Positions 53,257 through 64,000 of a stretch of DNA of 64,000 nucleotides are shown one piece after another (position 1 is the stretch's first letter; each line of letters opens with the position of its first letter). A program made the translations under genes and the position numbers. Source of the stretch: Caulochytrium protostelioides (lineage: Eukaryota; Chytridiomycota; Caulochytriomycetes; Caulochytriales; Caulochytriaceae); contig ML014148.1 in the NCBI GenBank assembly GCA_003615045.1, forward strand, positions 1 through 64,000, given 5' to 3'. The notes under the pieces were generated by a model. The model saw only the letters and a list, made by a program, of their open reading frames with translations, did no database searches and was not told where the DNA came from.

Positions 53257-56187
53257 ATGAAGTCGGGATTCAAGTTCAGCAATCTCTGCGGGACCGTGTA
53301 CCGCCAGGGCAACCTAGTGTACACGTCCGACGGCAACCGCTTGATCAGTCCCGTCGGCAACCGAGTGACTGTGTTTGATCTCGTCCAGAATGTCAGCTAC
53401 ACGCTGCCGTTTGAGACGCGGCGCAACATCCGCCGCGTGGCGCTGAGCCCCAACGACGCGCTGCTTCTCGTGGTCGACGAAGATGCCCGCGGGATGCTGA
53501 TCCACTTTGAAAAGCGCGCGCTGCTCTCGACCTTCTCCTTCGGCGCCCCCGTAGCTGCCAAGGGTCGCCCCCCTAAGCCCCGCGTCATTTCCAACGTCCG
53601 CTTCTCCCCGGACTCCAAGTACATCGCCGTCACGTTTGGCTCGACGCTACAGCTCTGGCTGACGCCCGGTCATACCAAGGAGTTCAAACCGCTCGTCAAG
53701 GTCCGCGAGTTCAACGAGCATTTCGACACCATCGACGCCCTCACCTGGTCGCGTGACTCGGAGTATGTCATGACCGGCTCCCGGGACATGACGGCGCGTA
53801 TCTGGCGCGCACGGCCCTCGCCTGGCTTCGTGCCCCGCGTGCTCGGCGGCCACAAGACGGGCGTCATGGGCGTCTGGATGGTCGCCAACGGCATCGTTTA
53901 CACCCTTGCCCGCGACGGCGTCGTCTGCATCTGGCACCCTAAGGCCCTGACCGACCAGAAAGAGGACGAGGCATCGGCAGCGTCGTCGAGTGAGAGCGAT
54001 GCGTCGATGTCGGAAGACGAGGAGGAAACGCTCGACGAGAATGGTAACGAGCGCGTGGATGCCGAAGGCCAGGTCTTACCGACGCATGAGCACGCCTTGC
54101 CAGGGTCGGCGGCGGTCGTCGTCGGCTCGCAGCGCGTGATGCTGAAGCGCCGCCAGCGCTACCGCCTGCAGCGCACGCAGTATACCTTCCATGCCCGCTT
54201 CTTCTGCAACCAGACCAGCATTAAGGTTACCTCCGCCTCGTACAACGACGATGCCAAGCTGCTCTCGGTCGGCTTTGGCGACGGCACGTTCGGGATCTGG
54301 GAGATGCCCCACTTCTCGCGACTTCAGATGATGAGCATCAGCAAGCACAAGGTCTCGGCCATCACGTTCAACTCGACCGGCGACTGGCTGGCCCTGGCGT
54401 CCGAGACGCTCGGGCAGCTGCTGGTCTGGGAGTGGAAATCGGAAAGCTATGTGCTGCGCCAGCAAGGCCATTTGTACGATATGACCTGTCTCGCGTACTC
54501 GCAAGACGGCCAGTACGTAGCGACAGGCGGGGACGACGGCAAAGTCAAGCTGTGGAACACCCAGTCCGGTTTCTGCTTCGTGACCTTCCATGAGCATACC
54601 GCCGGCATCACGGCGATCGCGATGGCCAAGCAGGGTCACGTCGTCTACTCGGCCTCGCTCGACGGCACGATTCGCGGATTCGATCTGATCCGCTACCGCA
54701 ACTTCAAGACCATGACCACGCCGACCCCGGTCCAGTTCACGTCGTTGGCGGTAGACACCTCGGGCGAAGTTATAGCCGCCGGCAGCCGCGACGCCTTCGA
54801 GGTCTACATGTGGTCGGTGCAGACCGGCAAGATCATTGATATCCTTCCCGGTCATACGGGCCCGATCTCGAGCATGGCCTTCTCGCCGACTGACAACCTG
54901 CTGTCGTCGGCCTCGTGGGACGGCACGGTGCGTCAGTGGTCGGTGTTCGGTCGCACTGTCGATGCCGAGACGTGGAACCACTCCCAGAAGGAAGTCCTTG
55001 CCCTGGCGTACCGTCCCGACGGCAAGCAGGTCTGCACTGCGACGCTCGACGGGCAGCTCCACTTCTGGAACACGGCCGAGGGCAGCGAGGCGTTCATCAT
55101 TGACGGCCGCCGCGACATCGTGGGCGGTCGCTCGAATGCCGACATCACGACGGCCGAGAACTCGGCCTCGTCCAAGTACTTTACGACCATTGCGTACAGC
55201 GCCGATGGCACGTGCGTGCTTGCGGGCGGCAAGTCCAAGTACATCTGCCTTTACGACCTCGCGTCGCGCATGCTGCTGCGTCGCTTCCAGACCTCGGCCA
55301 ACGTTGACTTCGAGGGCATGCTCGAGAAACTCAATTCGCGCCACCTCACGGAGGCTGGACCGCGCGCGCTGCTGAACGTGGAGGAGGGCTCGGACCTGGA
55401 AGACCGCCAGGACCACGCCTTGCCCGGCGTGCAGGCCGGCGACCTGTCGAAACGTCTCGTGCAGCCGCAGATGACGACGCGCTGCCTTGCTTTCGCGCCG
55501 AGCGGCGACTCCTTTGCGGCCGCCACGACCGAGGGCCTCGTGCTGTACTCGCTCACCGCGGGGCTCTTCTTCGACCCGATCGACCTCGACTTCGATGTCA
55601 CGCCTGACGCCGTCCGCGACAACTTCGCCACCGGCGACTACGCGCTGGCGCTCTTCCTCGCGCTGCGCCTGGGCGAGCAGCCGCTCGTAGACGCCGTCGT
55701 GCGGCACGCGCCGACCGCCGTCCTCGTCGACGCCGTCCCGCAGCTCCCGCTCGCGCACACCGCCCGCTTCGCCCGCGCCCTCGTCCGTGTGCTCGACAGT
55801 CAGCGCCTCGAGCACGCGCTCCGCCTGCTCCACGGGTTCATCAAGACCCGCGCCGGCGACCTCAAGGCCAGCCGGCTCCAGCACGCCGCGGTGCTGCGCG
55901 CACTGACCAAGGCGGTCCGCGTCCAGTACGAGAGCTTGGCGGACCTCTGCTACGGCAACACGTACGGCATGCAGTACATTCTCGACACGACGGCCGATGC
56001 CGCCAAGAGGTCGACAGGCGTGCCGCCGGCGATCGCGGTTGCATCGGCGGACGCCGAGACCGATGACGCTGCGGCGTCGTCGGTGTCGAGCGACGCTGAC
56101 GCCGACGCCGAGACCGAGGCTGCCGGCGAAGCCGCGCTGCTGGCCGCAGGCTTCGACGAAAGTATGCTGTCCTTCAGTGTCGTGTAA
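53257..56187 (+). CDS. PWP2: PWP2 (UTP1), SSU processome UTP-B subunit
   Basis: A 976-residue WD40 protein. PWP2 is a UTP-B component needed for 18S rRNA maturation in the nucleolus. The N-terminus FKFSNLCGTVYRQGNLVYTS is diagnostic. Two WD40 propellers span about residues 1-700; they are interrupted by an acidic patch (SESDASMSEDEEETLDENG, about residues 246-266) typical of this protein. The C-terminal helical Utp12-type region (about 770-925) includes GDYALALFLALRLGE, LPLAHTARFARALVRVLDS and YESLADLCYGNTYGMQYILD. The extreme C-terminus is acidic and Ala-rich. Length is close to yeast Pwp2 (923) and human (919). The ATG is in a good context (GCATCATGA) and no intron is needed. Confidence 0.97.
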   Translation: MKSGFKFSNLCGTVYRQGNLVYTSDGNRLISPVGNRVTVFDLVQNVSYTLPFETRRNIRRVALSPNDALLLVVDEDARGMLIHFEKRALLSTFSFGAPVAAKGRPPKPRVISNVRFSPDSKYIAVTFGSTLQLWLTPGHTKEFKPLVKVREFNEHFDTIDALTWSRDSEYVMTGSRDMTARIWRARPSPGFVPRVLGGHKTGVMGVWMVANGIVYTLARDGVVCIWHPKALTDQKEDEASAASSSESDASMSEDEEETLDENGNERVDAEGQVLPTHEHALPGSAAVVVGSQRVMLKRRQRYRLQRTQYTFHARFFCNQTSIKVTSASYNDDAKLLSVGFGDGTFGIWEMPHFSRLQMMSISKHKVSAITFNSTGDWLALASETLGQLLVWEWKSESYVLRQQGHLYDMTCLAYSQDGQYVATGGDDGKVKLWNTQSGFCFVTFHEHTAGITAIAMAKQGHVVYSASLDGTIRGFDLIRYRNFKTMTTPTPVQFTSLAVDTSGEVIAAGSRDAFEVYMWSVQTGKIIDILPGHTGPISSMAFSPTDNLLSSASWDGTVRQWSVFGRTVDAETWNHSQKEVLALAYRPDGKQVCTATLDGQLHFWNTAEGSEAFIIDGRRDIVGGRSNADITTAENSASSKYFTTIAYSADGTCVLAGGKSKYICLYDLASRMLLRRFQTSANVDFEGMLEKLNSRHLTEAGPRALLNVEEGSDLEDRQDHALPGVQAGDLSKRLVQPQMTTRCLAFAPSGDSFAAATTEGLVLYSLTAGLFFDPIDLDFDVTPDAVRDNFATGDYALALFLALRLGEQPLVDAVVRHAPTAVLVDAVPQLPLAHTARFARALVRVLDSQRLEHALRLLHGFIKTRAGDLKASRLQHAAVLRALTKAVRVQYESLADLCYGNTYGMQYILDTTADAAKRSTGVPPAIAVASADAETDDAAASSVSSDADADAETEAAGEAALLAAGFDESMLSFSVV

Positions 56188-56641
56188 GCGCGACACTCCC
56201 GTTCCGCGATCGTGATAGACTGGTTTGGTTTTATGAAAGAAAAGCAATAGGAGACGAGAGGCGAGAGAAGAGAAGAGGGAGGGGAGAGGGGAGAGGGGAG
56301 AGGAGACAGGATGGAAAAATGCGCTCAACACGGGGGTGGGGGACCTGTCGTATGGGTCAGGATCCGCTTCATCTGCTTCCTCACGAAGGACAGCATTGAG
56401 CAGAGGCGACAAGAGAAAGGCAAAAGAAAAGGAAAGAAAGCTGCTACGAAAGATATAAAAACGAGGACATAAGAACACAGTATAAAGCGTGATGAGAGGG
56501 TGACGTCTGAAAGGAACAGACGGGCCCCTTCCCTTCCGGGGAGATCTCCCACTTGCTCCTCTCTCTTTGATGCTCACCCTCGCGAGCGAGCGAGCCGGCA
56601 AATAGCCCTCGTTGCCCGTGATCCCATCCTGTCTGCAGCGC
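56188..56641. other. Convergent 3' region of PWP2 and SEC23
   Basis: Purine-rich on the plus strand (GAGAGGGGAGAGGGG repeats at about 56255-56310). No gene supported. Confidence 0.5.
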
Positions 56642-59353
<2,712 letters not shown>

Positions 59354-60115
59354 GGCGGCAGACGTTGCGCGTCGGCAGGGTTCAGCGTCAGGTCAGGTGA
59401 TGGCCAAGTGAGCAGGCGCGATACGGTACGTCGCGTGGCGTCAGGTCGGGTCGCGTCGGGTCGTGATGGCGGCACCACCGGAGCGTCAGGCCACGCGCGG
59501 ACACGGGATCCACCGCAGAGGGGAGGAGCGAGGGCTGACACGATAGGGCAAGAAAGAGCCTGATCAGGCACGACACGCGGCGTGCCACACCAATCGGCGG
59601 CGTTCAGACCACGTGGTCGGGGGGTACAGGGCACACGGGCACGTGGGTAGGACACGAGGGCAAAGGGAGGGACGTGGACCAGACAGGCGAAGTGAGGATG
59701 CCGAGCAGCGCGATATCACGCGTGGATGCGGCCGGCACGACCCGGTATCGTAGGCAGCGGTGGAGAATCCGTCAGCGAGCGATGCGAGACCAAACGAGCG
59801 AGCGAGCGATGTAGTCACCCAGCGCTGACCATCAAGGGCGTCTGAGCGTCCTCGCGGCGTCGTGAGGCGCGTATGGAGAGAAACCGCGAAGCCCGAGACC
59901 ACGGCACCTATCTGCGTGAACGATGCGACGGGCAGAATGACGAAGCGAAGCAGATGATCGACGTGGCGGCGACGGCGGCGCTTGAGCAAGAATCGGCTGC
60001 GATGCTCCGTGTACCACGGCGTCGACACGGCGCGCGCGTCGGCGGCAGCCTCGGCCACGGCCACGGGTGACCTGGAGCCGCACGAAAACAAGCCGCCTAG
60101 CTCGTAAACGCCGAA
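59354..60115. other. Intergenic region upstream of SEC23
   Basis: No gene supported. A region around 59430-59470 repeats GTCGCGTC/GTCGGGTC-like words. It should hold the SEC23 promoter. Confidence 0.4.
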
Positions 60116-60530
60116 TTGGCCTCTGCCCCCGCGGCGACCAGCAAGTGGCGGGTGGCGGCGGCGGCGGCGGCGGCGGACGACGCGTGGGCGGCGTCCGAAG
60201 AGACCCGGCTGCCGCTGCAGCTGCCGGCCCCGCCCCGTCGAGCAGACCGTGCCCGCCCGCGCGCTCTTGCTGACCGCGGCGTTCGGCACCGTCACGTTCC
60301 TCGGCATCTTCGGAGACCAGGGCCGCATCGTCGAGATCCTCGCCGCCATCCTGGCGATCCTGACCTACGGCGCGATTCTGTATGTGTCCTACCGCTTCCG
60401 CCAGACCATCCGGCTGCGCGCGACGCAGTCTGTTCGCGAGCAGCCCCTGTTGGTGTATCAGGAGGCTTGTCCGCCTCTTCTTATCCTCCAGATCGCGTCG
60501 GCCAGTGTCGGGTACAATCTAATGATCCAT
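60116..60530 (+). pseudogene. Fragment of a small membrane protein
   Basis: The frame at about 60249-60450 encodes two hydrophobic segments in hairpin layout, LLLTAAFGTVTFLGIFG and IVEILAAILAILTYGAILYV, followed by a basic turn (SYRFRQTIRLRATQ). I do not recognise the family. An ATG at 60116 opens a different frame (MASAPAATSKWRV, then LPLQLPAPP) that could be the cytosolic N-terminus if an intron or frame change joins the two near 60240. The membrane frame runs straight into Fanzor fragment C at about 60535, so its original 3' end is missing. It is either a gene truncated by the insertion or a remnant. Confidence 0.35.
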
Positions 60531-60534
60531 TATG

Positions 60535-60905
60535 AAAGTATATTTGTTTCAACGAATACACAGGCCCACCACGCCATGCCCTCCGTGGTGCCCCCCAGGG
60601 GTCCCCCACCGAGGCAGTACGCATTTTGGTTCAGTGTCGGATGAGCTTGCCGATCTTGGAGCGCAGCGGCGCTTGCCCGGGGTTGTGGCACAGCGCTATC
60701 GGTCTGGTGGTTCAACGCGGTATTGAGGTCGCGGTTCACAAACTTGCCGTTGGTAGCTTCATACCACAGCAAGCCTCGGACCGGGACCTTCGTGGCCTTG
60801 CCCCGCGGAGTACTAATAAAGAGAAAATCAGAGCGAACCCACCCACGGGACAGGTCAGTATGAAGAGACATTTTGACGCGAGAGATGCACAACGTCGCCA
60901 TTGCT
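60535..60905 (-). mobile_element. Fanzor fragment C (C-terminus plus 3' tail)
   Basis: On the minus strand VRGLLWYEATNGKFVNRDLN and TALN lie in one open frame (about 60795-60707). This is the zinc-ribbon/RuvC-III end of Fanzor proteins (RGL-x-x...NRD-x-NAA-x-N). The family C-terminal extension and then the conserved 3' tail follow (about 60690-60540), with CTGCCTCGGTGGGGGACCCC and GGGCATGGCG. Of the five copies this keeps the longest unbroken C-terminal frame (123 codons). Upstream sequence beyond about 60905 no longer matches the family. Confidence 0.8.
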
Positions 60906-60929
60906 GAGCGGCATCTAAATTTTCAAACC

Positions 60930-61950
60930 GTCATCAAAGAGGTGTTTGGTCTGGAATTCCATCTCCGGGACAGTGTCCCAGGGATAGTTTAGCAAGGTAC
61001 ACCCGGAAGTAACCAATTCTGCGCGGCCAACCAATTCTGCGCGGCCAACGACGAGCAGCTTCCTGGTCATCTTGCTCTTTTAGAAGCAACTTCCTAGTCT
61101 TCTCCTCTAGGAGTTCACGTATGCGTCTGGATTCAATCGGATGAAAACCATCGGGCGGCATCCAGTTTCTTCCATCAGCAGCATCATCCGTTTGTTCTCG
61201 CAACTGCAGTACGCGCGGGTATCGTAGCCTTCTTCATGCACCTCGCCGAAGACGACCAGCGCCAAGGCGCCGACGAACGTGTCGGGGCGCCTCGCCGAGC
61301 AACTCCGACGGATATTTCGATTGTGGGATGTCTCCAGATGCCTCTGAGCAAGGATCCACTGCGATTCCAATCGGGCGTTTCTTCACAAGATGGTTCCGCG
61401 AGATAGGCTCACCGGGAAAATGATGCGCGAAGCATTTCCTACAGTAGCCGCGGAGGTGCTTTGTTGTGCCGATATCGTCGCATCCGGATGATAGGCAGCG
61501 AGGGGAAACTATGTCTACCGCTGCCGCTGGCCTATTGGGACACAGCGCACACCAACTTGGACGTGTACCGGTGGGCACCCCTAACCTGGGTTGCTGCACA
61601 GGGACACTTGCGGTTCACGATGTTCTCTGCCTCTGTCGGTTTTTCAGGACACTGTCCGCACCAAGTGGGCCGCCTGTCGGTTGGCAGCCCGAAACAGGGA
61701 TACTTCTTTGCTGTACAGGGACACTTGCGGTTGACGAGGTCTACTGCCTCTGCCGGCTTGTCGGGACACCGCGCGCACCAGGTGGGCCGCGTGTCGGTGG
61801 GCAACCCGAAACAGGGTCGTTTCTTTGCTGCGCAGGGGCACTTGCGGCTGACGATGTCCTCAGCCTCTGCTGGCTTGTCGGGACACTGCGCACACCAACT
61901 TGGACATGTATCGGGACGACCCGAACCTAGGTTGCTTCTTTGCTGCACAG
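60930..61950 (-). mobile_element. Fossil gene: EsV-1-7-like cysteine repeats plus nuclease-like domain
   Basis: From 61950 down to about 61500 the minus strand carries at least four cysteine-rich repeats of about 39 residues (for example KRPCFGLPTDTRPTWCARC). They resemble the EsV-1-7 repeat, first named from a brown-algal virus and also found in several eukaryotes. From about 61400 to 60934 follows a nuclease-like region with GEVxEEG, a C-E-N-K-R-M-M-L helix and RPMVFIRLNPDAYV, as in uncharacterised proteins of large DNA viruses and some protists. It is broken in several places and looks old. It may be of viral origin or a decayed host or transposon cargo gene. Confidence 0.55.
61013..61051. 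repeat. 19-bp tandem duplication
   Basis: Two adjacent units of AACCAATTCTGCGCGGCC(A), differing little, within the fossil gene area. Confidence 0.85.
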
Positions 61951-62961
61951 GTGCAATATCCTGGCATTTTGAATGCGATTTGAATGCGATTGGAAGAAGG
62001 AAGCAGTTGCGTTTGTATGCGATGCCCTGCCGGGATCGTCAATATGTCAGCCGACCTGGCGCCTCAAATGGAGGAGGATCTACACGTGGTTGTCGTTGAA
62101 TTATGTCAGACGGGGTGGCGTTAGGGTTGATGTACACCTAAAAGAATAGGATAGAGAGATCCCGTTAACGGGGCCCAGTGTAGGAGCTCAAGACTCCTGA
62201 CTTCGGGGTCATGGCCAGATCAGGACGATCTGGCCAGCATTTTCTACTTGAGCGCCGACTTAATGGCCTCGAGATCTAGTGGTGTTGTGCCTACTCTTGT
62301 TCGGCGGCGCTTGTTGCGCTCCTTGTTGCGCTCCTGTTAGGGGGCTCGTGTTGGCAGCCCATGTCGTCGTATTTCCGTCACGGCGACGTGGCTCGGCAAC
62401 GAACCGTTATTCCACTGATGAAATGAGAATGAGAGCGTAGAGCGAAGGGTTGATAGATAAGGTAAACGAGCGTCATTCTTCACGCCTGTGGGCGGCTACA
62501 GCCTGAGCTTCGAGCGACCGCCGGCCGCCGATCCTTCTACGTGTGCGTAGGGGAGGTCGATGCCTGTGGTTCATGCCGTGACTTGGCGGCCCGTTACCGG
62601 GAGTCCGCTCGTCCGCCGGTCCAGGGGGGTTCCCATGCCCGGCGCTCGGTGGGATTGTCCTCGGTCGCCGGCCGTCAGGGTTCCCTCGACACCCAGGCAG
62701 CGCCCCCGGAACGCCATTTTCCGCGACCCATCGCGGTGGGACCCGTGGCGTGCTCAGATCGCCGGGGCCACATTGACCGGGCCGCACTTCGCTCGAGTCC
62801 GTCGCTCCGTTGACTCACGCGCCGCCGAGGGCGACGTACTTCATCCAACGTATGGAAGTATGGAAAGCGTCGAAGGAGGCGCGACATCCTGATACACTCG
62901 CCACCGCATCCCCTCCGCCAACGCCACGGCTCCCCCGCTCTTTCGGATTGCTTCCTCCGCC
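61951..62961. other. Intergenic region before the LRR gene
   Basis: No gene supported. A short inverted repeat CTGGCCAGATCAGGACGATCTGGCCAG-like element lies near 62212-62238. The right end is the LRR-gene promoter. Confidence 0.4.
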
Positions 62962-64000
62962 ATGCCGTTAGCGAGTAGCGCGCGGCCGCAGACGCCGACC
63001 CGCGCCTCGACCCCGACCGTCGGGGCGACCCCGCGCACGACCCGCTCGCCGCTGGCATCGCCGTCGACGTCCGCGCCGTCCAGCCCGTGCCTCGGCGGCC
63101 GCAGCACCCCGAACGGCCCGGCCGCGCGGCGGCCCACGGCCTCGCGGTCCTCCTCGGGCTCCCTCGCGTCGCGCAAGCCGCTCGTGCTGAATCCTGCGTT
63201 CCAGGCCGCCGCCGCCGCCGGCACTGCCGCTGGCATCGCCGGCACGCCGCCCGATCTGATCAAGACGGGTCATGTGGACGCGAGCATGCACCGTCTGATG
63301 GCCGGCGCCGGTGCCGCGGCGCCCCCCGGCACGGCAGGCGCGACTAGCGGCACGATCGCGGCGTCGACGCTGCGGCGTATCCTTGATCATACGAGCCGAA
63401 CGGGCCGGCTGGCACTCAACGGACGTGGCCTGGCGGCCGTGCCGGCGGCCATCTTTGAGGAAGACGCATTCGATGGGAACGCGGCGCCCGCGGCCGAAGT
63501 GAATCTGTCGTTTGACCGCATGGCCGAGACGGACGCGAGTGCCGCGTGGTGGGAGCGCCAGGAGCTGGCCTGGGTCAATCTGGCCGACAATGTGCTGACG
63601 ACGTTGCCGTCGGCGTTGGGGCAGTTTGAGCGCCTCACGACGCTCGACGTGCGCAACAACCGACTGTCGCATCTGCCGGACGACCTCTTCGAGCGTATGG
63701 GCGCCATGAAGCATCTGTATGTGTCGAACAACGCGTTGACGACGCTGCCGACGTCCATCGGACTCATGCCGAATCTTGTCACGCTGATGGCGAACGCCAA
63801 CGCGCTCGATGCGATTCCGGCGTCCATCGGCGGCCTCGCGTCGCTGCAAGTGCTGGACCTCGCCCAAAACCGCCTCGCGGCGCTGCCGTCATCACTCAGC
63901 CAACTCGGCAGTCTGCAGATCCTCAACGCCGAGCACAACGCGCTGCAGCTCGTCGCAAACCTGGACTTTTCGCGGATGCGCGCGCTGCGTGACCTCAACC
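62962..64000 (+). CDS. LRRC40-like leucine-rich repeat protein, 5' part (runs off the window)
   Basis: The frame from the ATG at 62962 (CTCCGCCATGCC) is open to the end of the window, 346 codons. The first 80 residues are Ser/Pro/Arg-rich. Then come SRTGRLALNGRGLAAVPAAI and VNLSFDRMAE, matching the LRRC40 lead-in, followed by at least six canonical LRRs of 22-24 residues: WVNLADNVLTTLPSAL, TLDVRNNRLSHLPDDLF, HLYVSNNALTTLPTSIG, TLMANANALDAIPASIG, VLDLAQNRLAALPSSLS and ILNAEHNALQL. LRRC40 is a cytosolic LRR protein of unknown biochemical role; it contains many more repeats, so most of the gene lies beyond 64000. Other Shoc2-like LRR proteins are the alternative. Confidence 0.85.
   Translation, partial: MPLASSARPQTPTRASTPTVGATPRTTRSPLASPSTSAPSSPCLGGRSTPNGPAARRPTASRSSSGSLASRKPLVLNPAFQAAAAAGTAAGIAGTPPDLIKTGHVDASMHRLMAGAGAAAPPGTAGATSGTIAASTLRRILDHTSRTGRLALNGRGLAAVPAAIFEEDAFDGNAAPAAEVNLSFDRMAETDASAAWWERQELAWVNLADNVLTTLPSALGQFERLTTLDVRNNRLSHLPDDLFERMGAMKHLYVSNNALTTLPTSIGLMPNLVTLMANANALDAIPASIGGLASLQVLDLAQNRLAALPSSLSQLGSLQILNAEHNALQLVANLDFSRMRALRDLN

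Overview
The window looks like nuclear DNA of a zoosporic (flagellate) fungus with a compact, very GC-rich genome, most plausibly a chytrid-type lineage. Three things point there. A complete IFT172 (intraflagellar transport) gene means a cilium or flagellum. A trifunctional FOL1 folate enzyme, a mitofusin of the Fzo1 type and a PNRC-motif protein of fungal type fit fungi. The gene style (long open exons, few introns, short intergenic gaps) fits a small fungal genome. The species is an inference; I did not identify it.

Layout. 1.8-4.3 kb holds a low-complexity protein with a PNRC motif (candidate decapping co-factor). 4.8-7.5 kb is FOL1. 7.9-10.7 kb (minus) is a coiled-coil protein with His-Asp and Ala-Thr repeats. 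12.4-18.1 kb is IFT172 and 19.0-22.7 kb a mitofusin. 25.9-26.5 kb (minus) is ribosomal protein uL22/RPL17. 30.2-31.4 kb is an RNF5-like RING E3, followed by an HPD-motif protein (minus) to 32.3 kb. 35.2-36.3 kb is a GLRX3/PICOT-type glutaredoxin, 36.5-37.8 kb (minus) SF3B4, 38.5-41.4 kb (minus) a TCP11-family protein and 44.2-45.9 kb the mitochondrial ATPase AFG1. 46.0-49.7 kb (minus) carries two tandem TGS1-like methyltransferases. 53.3-56.2 kb is PWP2 and 56.6-59.4 kb (minus) SEC23. From 63.0 kb an LRRC40-like leucine-rich-repeat gene runs off the end. These are mostly unlinked housekeeping functions: translation and ribosome assembly, splicing, RNA capping, secretion, mitochondrial dynamics, flagellum.

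Between the genes lie islands of decayed mobile DNA at about 22.9-25.6, 28.6-28.8, 32.8-34.7, 51.4-52.3 and 60.5-62.0 kb. The most interesting content is a dispersed family of at least five Fanzor fragments (eukaryotic relatives of the TnpB RNA-guided nucleases). I recognise them from RuvC-I, RuvC-II and terminal RDxNAAxNI signatures. All share a G/C-rich tail downstream of the stop codon that is a candidate for the element's guide (omega) RNA and right end. Other islands hold a Ty1/copia fossil, a probable Ty3/gypsy fossil and a decayed gene with EsV-1-7-like cysteine repeats joined to a nuclease-like domain.

Three genes (IFT172, SEC23, SF3B4) carry an intron very close to the start codon, with first coding exons of 11, 24 and 124 nt. 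RPL17 seems to do the same. Simple open-reading-frame calling misses these true N-termini.
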